A DNA stretch of 42,739 bases. Origin: DAOMOD01 sp964526035. GTDB lineage: Bacteria > Pseudomonadota > Gammaproteobacteria > Xanthomonadales > BPKI01. The notes under the pieces were generated by a model, which saw only the letters and a program-made list of their open reading frames with translations, searched no databases and was not told the DNA's origin. The translations under genes and the position numbers were made by a program. Position 1 is the first letter of the stretch. Every line of letters begins with the position of its first letter. The stretch lies in NCBI GenBank assembly GCA_964526035.1, contig CAZGKE010000010.1, positions 1 to 42,739 of the forward strand, read 5' to 3'. Below, one piece after another: positions 1 to 8,468 of this stretch.

Positions 1-1
1 C

Positions 2-2089
<2,088 letters not shown>

Positions 2090-2101
2090 GCAACACGCCA
2101 G

Positions 2102-2125
2102 AAGGCGGCCTCCGGGCCGCCTTTT
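2102..2125 (+). terminator. Rho-independent terminator of acnA
   Basis: An inverted repeat (AAGGCGGCC, 3-base loop, GGGCCGCCTT) followed by a short T run starts 12 bp after the acnA stop. It is a textbook intrinsic terminator for the rightward transcript. Confidence 0.85.
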
Positions 2126-2493
2126 GCGTTTGGACCGCCGCACAGGGCGCGGCTCTTGCAGATCCCGGGGAAGCCCGGCGCAGACGCGAAGCGGCCGAAC
2201 CCACCCGTGGGCGACCCAAGGCGTGACATCGGTGCGAGGGGACGGTCGCGGCTGGGGCCGTTCAGCTGCTGCGTAGCTACGTCGGGCTGCGCCCGAACCC
2301 AAAGGGCATCTTTTGTGGGAGGGGCCTCAGCCCCGACATGCAGCGGGACCGGAGCACAGCGACGGTCGCGCACGGGTGCGTTCCTGCAGAAGGAGATCGG
2401 CACCCGGTCGCCGAAGCGCGTGCCCGGGTACATCGGGCACTTTGCTCGTTCGCCGGGGTTATCATGCGCGGAGCTTTCCTTCGCACGTGCACC
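2126..2493. other. 368-bp noncoding stretch between acnA terminator and the LacI-type regulator
   Basis: No gene with recognisable protein content is seen on either strand; open frames here are antisense or out-of-frame extensions. It must hold the promoter of the downstream regulator, but I cannot point to a convincing -35/-10 pair. It contains a hairpin repeat of the intergenic type (2314-2337) and a 10-bp palindrome CGTAGCTACG (2272-2281). No match to the TGNAYACGTATNCA operators found later in the locus was seen, so autoregulation of the regulator is not supported. Confidence 0.6.
2314..2337 (+). repeat. Short intergenic hairpin repeat (TGTGGGAGGGGC type)
   Basis: TGTGGGA is followed by the hairpin GGGGC-CTCA-GCCCC and GAC. 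The layout (GGGA/GGAG lead, 5-bp stem, 4-base loop) is the same as the element at 17401-17422. It resembles the extragenic palindromic elements common in Xanthomonadales and pseudomonads. Confidence 0.55.
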
Positions 2494-3528
2494 ATGTCAT
2501 CCAAGGGCAAGGCCACTTCCCTCGACATCGCCCATCTCGCCGGGGTTTCCCAACCGACCGTGTCGCGTGCGCTGCGCAACAGCCCGCTGGTCAGCGACGA
2601 GACGCGCGAACGGGTGCAGCGCATTGCACGTGAACTCAACTACAAGGTCGACAAGAACGCCTCGAACCTGCGCTGCCAGACTTCGGGCACGCTGGCGCTG
2701 CTGCTGTTCGAGGACCCCAGCGTCGACGACTCGCTGATCAATCCGTTCTTCGTTTCCATGCTCAGTTCGATCACCCGCGCCTGCGGCCTGCGCGGCTACG
2801 ACCTGCTGATCTCGTTCCAGCAGCTGTCCGAGGATTGGCATGCCGACTACGAGGACAGCAAGAAGGCCGACGGACTGATCCTGCTCGGCTACGGCGACTA
2901 TCTCGAATACCAGTCTCGACTGGAACAGCTGGTTGCGCAGAACACCCACTTCGTGCGCTGGGGCGCGGTGCTACCGGGACAGCCGGGGTTTTCGATCGGC
3001 TCGGACAACCGCCAGGGAGGACGCGACATCACCGCCCATCTGATTGCCCAGGGCCGTCGCCGCATCGCCTTCATCGGCAACGCAACCGACCACTACCCGG
3101 AATTCTTCGGACGCTACCGCGGCTACCTCGATGCGCTGGAAGCGGCAGGCATCAAACCCGAACCGCTGCTGCAGGTGGACGCGCAGCGCTCGGAGGAGGA
3201 GGCCGGCCAGGAGGCGGTGGCCAGGCTGCTCAGGCGCGGCGAGAAATTCGACGCCATCTTCGCAGCCAGCGACCTCATCGCCATCGGCGCCATGCGTGCC
3301 CTGCGCGAGGCCGGAAAGGACATTCCCGGCGATGTCGCGGTCGCTGGCTTCGACGACATCCCGCTGGCCGCATTGGCCAATCCTGCGCTGACTACGGTTC
3401 AGCAGGACACCCGGCTCGCCGGCCAGGTGCTGGTCGACACGCTGATCGCCTCCATCCGCGGCGAAGTGGTGCCGGCGCGCACCATCCCCACGCAGCTCGC
3501 GATCCGCGCTTCCAGCGGCCCCGCATAG
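2494..3528 (+). CDS. LacI-family transcriptional regulator, probable maltodextrin regulator (MalR-like)
   Basis: DNA-binding regulator of 344 residues, the usual LacI-family length. The N-terminal helix-turn-helix is clear: TSLDIAHLAGVSQPTVSRAL at about residues 8-27, then the hinge-helix region near residue 50-60. The periplasmic-binding-protein-like sensor domain follows, with FDAIFAASDLIAIGAM and GDVAVAGFDDIPLA typical of the second lobe. I chose the ATG at 2494 because it places the HTH at the normal distance from the N-terminus; an upstream ATG at 2464 would add ten residues without homology and has no better ribosome site. It points toward, and converges with, the amylase/transporter operon. 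The palindromes at 7015, 11360 and 11380 have the central CG and size expected for this family, so they are its likely targets. Effector is inferred (maltose or a maltodextrin), not seen. Confidence 0.9.
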   Translation: MSSKGKATSLDIAHLAGVSQPTVSRALRNSPLVSDETRERVQRIARELNYKVDKNASNLRCQTSGTLALLLFEDPSVDDSLINPFFVSMLSSITRACGLRGYDLLISFQQLSEDWHADYEDSKKADGLILLGYGDYLEYQSRLEQLVAQNTHFVRWGAVLPGQPGFSIGSDNRQGGRDITAHLIAQGRRRIAFIGNATDHYPEFFGRYRGYLDALEAAGIKPEPLLQVDAQRSEEEAGQEAVARLLRRGEKFDAIFAASDLIAIGAMRALREAGKDIPGDVAVAGFDDIPLAALANPALTTVQQDTRLAGQVLVDTLIASIRGEVVPARTIPTQLAIRASSGPA

Positions 3529-3565
3529 CAGTCGGTGTGACGGCAACCGATGCCGCTTCCGTCGC

Positions 3566-3596
3566 AGGTTGGGGCAAGCGCAGCGCACCCCAACCT
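3566..3596. repeat. Intergenic inverted repeat (AGGTTGGGG...CCCCAACCT)
   Basis: A 9-bp perfect inverted repeat with a 13-base loop rich in GCGC, lying between the convergent regulator and amylase genes. It resembles Xanthomonadales intergenic palindromes reading GTAGGTTGGGGTGCGC on the other strand. There is no T run, so it is not a standard terminator. Confidence 0.55.
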
Positions 3597-3632
3597 ACGG
3601 GTTGCCGTTTCCGGCGACCGGACTCGCACCGC

Positions 3633-3655
3633 GTAGGTCGGCACCCCGTGCCGAC
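3633..3655. repeat. Intergenic inverted repeat (GTAGGTCGGCAC...GTGCCGAC)
   Basis: GTCGGCAC and GTGCCGAC form an 8-bp perfect stem around a 3-base loop, preceded by GTAG. This is a second element of a related family within 40 bp of the first, both between the convergent stops at 3528 and 3709. Confidence 0.55.
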
Positions 3656-3708
3656 ATCGATTCACCCTCAGGCCGCGCAAGCACCGGCATGGGATGCGGC
3701 CCTGCAGG

Positions 3709-5388
3709 TTACTGCGCGCGGCGCTTGCGCGTCATCAACTGGTCCAGGCGTGCCAGGGTGTCAGCGCGTGTGAGCGAGGAGTCCAGGAAAAACACGCGTA
3801 CGCCGTGGGCCAGCACGTCGGCTTCGAGGCGCGTGCCGACCTCGATCGTCTCGTCACTGAAGCCGTCGCGCCAGGTACCGGACTCCAGGTATTCGGTCAC
3901 CGCGTACGTGGCAGGCTCGACGCCCTTGTTCAGCATCACCAGCGCGGTCTGTGCCTCGCCAGCGTGCTGGTAGACACGGTAGAACACCGCCTCGTCGCGT
4001 TCGAGGCGAACGTTGAGCTGCAGCCCGCGCTGCAGCGCGACCGACTCGCGGCGCAGCCGGGCAATGCGGGTCAGCGCCTGATGGATGGCATGGGCCGGCG
4101 CCGCATCAATACGCGCCTGACCGAAGTAGTTGCGGTTACCGGCATGTTCGGCGCGCCCCCGCATGAAGCCGGTTTCCGAACCGTAATAGACCACCGGGAT
4201 GCCGCGCGCGGTGAACAGCCAGTGATGGGCGTTGATGAAGCCCGCATCGCTGGCGTTCATGCGTGCCATGTCGTGGTTGTCGTAAAAGCTGCCGAGCACG
4301 TACGGGTCGTGGTATGGACCATTCTCCAGACGCAGCGTCTCGGCCAGACGCGCGAAGTCGCTGCCCTCGTTCTCGAACACCTCGGTGAGCGCCGCCTTCA
4401 TGGCAAAGTCGAGCACGCTGATGCCGCCGTTTTCCGGCCAGGTGAACGGCCCCAGGTTGGCGGCTTCGTAGTCGAAGGCCTCGCCAAGGAAGAACATGTC
4501 GGGATGCTCGGCGCGGATGCGCGCGGTGAATTCGCGCCAGAACTCCAATGGCTGATGGCGCAGCGTGTCGACCCGCAGGGCGTCTGCGCCCTGCCCGATC
4601 CATTGCAGGTAGGCGCCCACCAGATAGTCCATCACATCGGTGTTGGCCGGATCGAAGTCGCCGAGCTGGGCGAGATCGGGCGCGGTGTTGTAGAAGCGAT
4701 GCAGCGGATTTCCTTCGGGGTCGAGCTCGCTCGGAGGCAGGTTGCCGTGATCGGCGATCAACTGTCCGTCTGCGTCAAACACCTGACCGAAGCCCGGCTG
4801 GCGCACCGGCATGCTCCATGACGGCGAGCTGTGGTTGGCCACCAGGTCGAGCATGGTCTTGAGGCCCGCGTCGCGCAGTCCGCGGGTGAGATCGGCGAAC
4901 GCCAGTCCGGGGCTCTCCAGGTGCTCGTCCACCCGGTAGAAGTTCATGCCCCAGTAGCCGTGGTAGCCGGTCTTGCCGCGATCGGTCAGCGAGCTGCCGC
5001 AGCTGATCTCGTCGCCGCCGCTGAAGGCCTGATCGGGGTTGTCGACGATCGGCGTGATCCACACTGTGCTGAAGCCCATGTCGCGGATGTAGCTGGCGTT
5101 GTCGACCAGGCCGCGGAAGTCACCGCCCAGATAGCCGATGTTGGCAATCATCCCGTCCGGACACTCGATGGGAATGTCGAAGGTCGGGTGCTCGCCGCCC
5201 TGGTCGCGATGGTCATTGTCGGTGTCGCCGTTGACGAAGCGATCGGTGATGACGAAGTACACGGCCTCTGAGGCGAACGGCTCCAGCGTTCCGTAGTAGC
5301 TTGGCGCCACCTCCGGCGCCGCCGGGGCCTGTCCGCACGCGACCAGCAGAAGCGCAGCAAGACTGCTTCCGGATTGAAATCCACGCAT
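3709..5388 (-). CDS. Lipoprotein alpha-amylase family (GH13) glycoside hydrolase
   Basis: Hydrolyses alpha-glucans, probably at the cell surface or in the periplasm. The 559-residue product begins with a lipoprotein signal ending in LLLVAC (Cys18). The GH13 signature regions are all present: DLVANHSSPSW (region I, about 181-191), ALRVDTLRH with the nucleophile Asp274, LGEAFDY with the acid/base Glu303, and FYDNHDMAR with Asp373. The start ATG at 5388 was chosen because it gives the lipoprotein signal directly and has GGAGAGAG upstream; a longer frame to 5427 would overlap the preceding gene region without a signal sequence at its head. It lies 28 bp downstream of the MFS transporter on the same strand, so the two are probably one operon under the operator at 7015. 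Exact product specificity (amylase, cyclomaltodextrinase-like or neopullulanase-like) cannot be told. Confidence 0.93.
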   Translation of the reverse strand: MRGFQSGSSLAALLLVACGQAPAAPEVAPSYYGTLEPFASEAVYFVITDRFVNGDTDNDHRDQGGEHPTFDIPIECPDGMIANIGYLGGDFRGLVDNASYIRDMGFSTVWITPIVDNPDQAFSGGDEISCGSSLTDRGKTGYHGYWGMNFYRVDEHLESPGLAFADLTRGLRDAGLKTMLDLVANHSSPSWSMPVRQPGFGQVFDADGQLIADHGNLPPSELDPEGNPLHRFYNTAPDLAQLGDFDPANTDVMDYLVGAYLQWIGQGADALRVDTLRHQPLEFWREFTARIRAEHPDMFFLGEAFDYEAANLGPFTWPENGGISVLDFAMKAALTEVFENEGSDFARLAETLRLENGPYHDPYVLGSFYDNHDMARMNASDAGFINAHHWLFTARGIPVVYYGSETGFMRGRAEHAGNRNYFGQARIDAAPAHAIHQALTRIARLRRESVALQRGLQLNVRLERDEAVFYRVYQHAGEAQTALVMLNKGVEPATYAVTEYLESGTWRDGFSDETIEVGTRLEADVLAHGVRVFFLDSSLTRADTLARLDQLMTRKRRAQ

Positions 5389-5416
5389 CACGACACTCTC
5401 TCCGATGGGGCGCATA

Positions 5417-6913
5417 TCAGGCTTCATGCACAGGTTGGGGCACCGCCCGCAGCTGAGGTTCGGCGACTCTCAGCACGCACAGGCCCGCCACCACGAAACA
5501 CACTCCGCCCACCATCAGCGCGTAGATCGGCTGGTTGCCGAAGAAAGTCTTCAGCAGCACACCCAGCACGCTGGCTGCCATCAGCTGCGGGATCACGATG
5601 AAGAAATTGAAGATTCCCATGTACACGCCCATCTTCCTGGCCGGCAGCGCATCGCACAGCAAGGCATACGGCACCGACAGGATCGACGCCCAGGCAAAAC
5701 CGATGCCCACCATCGACAGCAGCAGCCAGTCCGGATCGCGGATGAGCAGGAACGATGCCAGCGCCGCGGCGCCGATCCACAGGTTGACCAGATGCGTCAT
5801 GCGCAGGCCCAGCCGGGCGGCCATGCGCGGGATGAAGATGGCGGCCAGCGCGGCGAAACCGTTGTACGCGGCGAACAGTACGCCCACCCAGTTGGCGCCT
5901 TCATTGTAGGCGGCCGACGTGGTGTCGCTGGTGCCGAAATGCACCTGCGTCACCGCCGCCGTGGTGTAGATCCACATCGCGAACAGGGCAAACCAGGAGA
6001 AGAATTGCACCACCGCCAGGCGGCGCATGGCGTCGGGCATGGAGTGCAGGTCGGACATGATGGTGACGAAGGCGTTTTCCGCCCTGGTATGAGCGATGAC
6101 CAGCAGCGCCAGTCCATAAGTGGCCAGCATGCCGGCCAGCAGGAACAGTTCCTGGGCGAGATCGAAAAGCAGGATCGCCGCGGCCAGTCCGACACCGCCG
6201 GTCAGCCACAGCGATGCATCCGCTGCCTGTGGCCTGCGCACCGGTCGCGACGGCTGTGCCGGCTCGGCGTCGCTGAAGGCGTTCAGCACTTCGGGCGGAT
6301 ACTCGCGGCTGCGGATCACGGTCCAGCCGACCGCGCCGAGCAGCACCACCGCGCCGGCATAGAAGGCGTAGCGCACGGTGTCGGGAATCTGCCCGGACTC
6401 GGCCGTATTGGATACCCCGGCATGCGCCAGCAGCCACGGCAGCATGCTCGCCACCACCGCGCCGATGCCGATGAAGAAGCTCTGCATGGCGTAGCCGGTG
6501 GCGCGCTGCTTCTGCGGCAGCTGGTCGGCGACAAAAGCGCGGAACGGCTCCATCGACACGTTGATGGAGGCATCGAGAATCCACAGCATGCCGGCCGCGA
6601 TCCACAGCGACGGCGAGTTGGGCATGAAGATCAGCGCCGCGCTGGTCGCCAGCGCTCCGTACAGAAAATACGGACGCCGTCGGCCCAGCCGGGTCCAGGT
6701 GCGGTCGGAGTAGTAGCCGACGATGGGCTGCACGATCAACCCGGTCAGCGGCGCGGCGATCCAAAGCAGCGGAATCTGGTCCATCTCCGCGCCCAGCGTC
6801 TGGAATATGCGACTGACGTTGGCGTTCTGCAGGGCGAACCCGAACTGGATGCCGAGGAAGCCGAAGCACATGTTCCATATCTGCCAGAACGACAATGCGG
6901 GTTTGCTGTTCAT
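5417..6913 (-). CDS. MFS sugar transporter, SLC45/GPH-like (probable maltose/maltodextrin importer)
   Basis: Inner-membrane sugar:cation symporter of 498 residues with about twelve hydrophobic segments. The N-terminus SFWQIWNMCFGFLGIQFGFA, then PLTGLIVQPIVGYYSDRTWT and LGRRRPYFLYGAL, match the SLC45-like branch of the major facilitator superfamily, whose bacterial members import maltose or sucrose in TonB-dependent sugar loci. An Ala/Pro/Arg-rich loop near the middle (about residues 220-235) separates the two six-helix halves. The ATG at 6913 has GGGAGGGG about 13 bases upstream. It is the first gene of a leftward operon with the amylase at 3709-5388. The operator/promoter at 6981-7028 lies upstream, giving a 5' untranslated region of about 60 bases. 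Substrate assignment rests on neighbours, not on residues I can verify. Confidence 0.9.
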   Translation of the reverse strand: MNSKPALSFWQIWNMCFGFLGIQFGFALQNANVSRIFQTLGAEMDQIPLLWIAAPLTGLIVQPIVGYYSDRTWTRLGRRRPYFLYGALATSAALIFMPNSPSLWIAAGMLWILDASINVSMEPFRAFVADQLPQKQRATGYAMQSFFIGIGAVVASMLPWLLAHAGVSNTAESGQIPDTVRYAFYAGAVVLLGAVGWTVIRSREYPPEVLNAFSDAEPAQPSRPVRRPQAADASLWLTGGVGLAAAILLFDLAQELFLLAGMLATYGLALLVIAHTRAENAFVTIMSDLHSMPDAMRRLAVVQFFSWFALFAMWIYTTAAVTQVHFGTSDTTSAAYNEGANWVGVLFAAYNGFAALAAIFIPRMAARLGLRMTHLVNLWIGAAALASFLLIRDPDWLLLSMVGIGFAWASILSVPYALLCDALPARKMGVYMGIFNFFIVIPQLMAASVLGVLLKTFFGNQPIYALMVGGVCFVVAGLCVLRVAEPQLRAVPQPVHEA

Positions 6914-6980
6914 CGGTCGATGGACCCCTCCCAGAGCAGAAGTACGCCGCGCCGTCGAGGCCGAGCAACGGCTGTGGCCG

Positions 6981-7028
6981 ATGGTAGGCCGGCATCGATG
7001 CGCTCGGCAGCCCCTGCATACGTATTCA
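6981..7028 (-). promoter_or_regulatory. LacI-type operator (7015-7028) plus -10-like element for the MFS-amylase operon
   Basis: The plus strand reads TGCATACGTATTCA at 7015-7028, an almost perfect 14-bp palindrome with central CG (only the third base pair breaks symmetry). On the leftward strand a -10-like TACCAT occupies 6986-6981, exactly 28 bp from the operator edge. No recognisable -35 hexamer is present. The identical 14-mer occurs at 11360-11373 with the same 28-bp distance to a -10-like TAACAT. Confidence 0.7.
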
Positions 7029-7113
7029 CTTTACCCGTGCTGGGCAGCGGGCTCTTTGCAGCAAGCCCCGCAGCACGCATCATGCGCGCTCCCGCGGGTA
7101 CGGATCCCGGAGC

Positions 7114-8343
7114 ATGCAGGTCACCAGCACCGAACTATTCCTGATCGCCATGGCGATCATCTACAGCGTGCCGTGGCTGGTCTGGCGCCTCGGCCGCACC
7201 GAGTATTTCGCACCGCTGGTGGTGGTGCAGATCATCATGGGCATCCTGCTCGGCCCGGGCGTTCTCGGCGCCGCGTTCCCCGACCAGTTCCGCTTCGTGT
7301 TCACCACCGAGGTGGTGCAGGCGCTCAACGGCGTGGCGACCTGGGCGGTGATGCTGTTCGTCTGGATCGCCGGCATCGAACTCAATCTCGGCCTGGCCTG
7401 GAAGAACCGCGTCGAGACCGCAACCACGGCCGGACTCGCGCTTCTGTGTCCCCTTCTGCTCGGGAGTCTGGTTGCCATCGCCATGCTGGCCCACGGGCCG
7501 GGCTGGATCGGTTCGGCGGCCGCACCTTGGCAGTTCGTCATCGGTATCGGCATGGCCTGCACGGTCACCGCGCTGCCGATCCTGATCCTGTTCATGGAAA
7601 AGCTCGCCATCCTGCGCCGCCCGCTGGGACAGCGCGTATTGCGCTATGCGAGTCTCGATGACATCGCAGTCTGGGGCGTACTGGCGATGGTCCTGGTCGA
7701 CCTCGAACGCCTCGGGCGTCAGGCCTCGTTTCTGGCTGCGTTTGCGCTCGGCGCGCTAGCCGTGCGCGCGCTGATGCGTCGGCTGGCCGAGCGCGATCGC
7801 TGGTTTGTCGGTCCGATCTGGCTGATCTTCTGCGCGCTCGCGGCGGACTGGTCCGGTCTGCACTTCATGGTGGGTGCATTCCTCGCCGGTGTGGTGCTGG
7901 ACAGCGACTGGTACGACCAGGCGCACATGGACCTGCTGCGCCAGCATGTGCTGCTGGTGCTGATGCCGGTGTTCTTCCTGAGCACCGGACTACGCACCGA
8001 ATGGAGCGTAGGCGGAACGGCCGTCTTCATGGCCGCAGCGCTGCTGCTGGTTGCGGCCGTCGGCGGCAAGCTGGCCGGAACCCTCGCCGCAGGTCGGCTG
8101 CTCGGCTGGCGACCCGGCGAGGCTTCGCTGATCGGCTGGCTGCTGCAGACCAAGGCCCTGATCATGATCATCTTCGCCAACATCCTGCTGGACAAGGCGA
8201 TCATCACCGCCGAGACCTTCACGGCGCTGCTGCTGATGGCGGTGGCGAGCACCATGCTGACCATTCCCATGGCGACACCACGCCTGCAGGCGATGGATTC
8301 GGAGCCGGAATCGGGGGCGCGCGAGCCGGGGAGGCCTGGCTAG
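7114..8343 (+). CDS. CPA2-family cation:proton antiporter (KefB/NhaS3-like)
   Basis: Predicted inner-membrane Na+/H+ or K+/H+ exchanger of 409 residues with about eleven to twelve hydrophobic segments and no soluble nucleotide-binding (TrkA-N) domain at the C-terminus, unlike KefB/KefC. The family pattern is seen in VVVQIIMGILLGPGVLG near the start, FVWIAGIELNLGLAW (the usual acidic residue replaced in part by the IAGIEL motif), LRYASLDDIAVWGVL carrying the conserved Asp pair, and HFMVGAFLAGVVL. The ATG at 7114 is the most upstream plausible start, though GGAG is too close to it to be an ideal ribosome site; Met13 is an alternative. It sits inside the starch locus and reads away from the transporter, but no operator of the set is at the right distance for its promoter. 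Substrate ion and link to sugar use are unknown. Confidence 0.85.
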   Translation: MQVTSTELFLIAMAIIYSVPWLVWRLGRTEYFAPLVVVQIIMGILLGPGVLGAAFPDQFRFVFTTEVVQALNGVATWAVMLFVWIAGIELNLGLAWKNRVETATTAGLALLCPLLLGSLVAIAMLAHGPGWIGSAAAPWQFVIGIGMACTVTALPILILFMEKLAILRRPLGQRVLRYASLDDIAVWGVLAMVLVDLERLGRQASFLAAFALGALAVRALMRRLAERDRWFVGPIWLIFCALAADWSGLHFMVGAFLAGVVLDSDWYDQAHMDLLRQHVLLVLMPVFFLSTGLRTEWSVGGTAVFMAAALLLVAAVGGKLAGTLAAGRLLGWRPGEASLIGWLLQTKALIMIIFANILLDKAIITAETFTALLLMAVASTMLTIPMATPRLQAMDSEPESGAREPGRPG

Positions 8344-8407
8344 GCACAATCGTGAGAGCCGTCGGGGCTTTCCGCTTTCCGCCAGGTTCGCGCGCAGCAC
8401 ATGGACG

Positions 8408-8445
8408 AAAAAAAGCCCCCTGACGGCGATCTGCCGACAGGGGGC
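8408..8445 (-). terminator. Rho-independent terminator of the TonB-dependent receptor gene
   Basis: On the leftward strand a long stem (GCCCCCTG/CAGGGGGC outer, GGC/GCC inner, one mismatch) is followed by seven T. It begins about 24 bp after the receptor stop codon. It also faces the end of the rightward antiporter gene, for which only the stem would act. Confidence 0.88.
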
Positions 8446-8468
8446 GTGGGGAGACAGCGAGTCTCGAA

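Noticed and set aside
2272..2281. Palindrome CGTAGCTACG upstream of the LacI-type gene as an operator
   Set aside because: It does not match the TGNAYACGTATNCA sites and has no promoter nearby; kept only as a note.
2483..2490. GCACGTGC next to the regulator start as an autoregulatory site
   Set aside because: Only the central ACGT is shared with the operators, so the match is not better than chance.
5405..7144. Rightward 579-codon frame opposite the MFS transporter
   Set aside because: His/Gln/Arg-rich antisense frame; the transporter on the other strand has clear helices and start.
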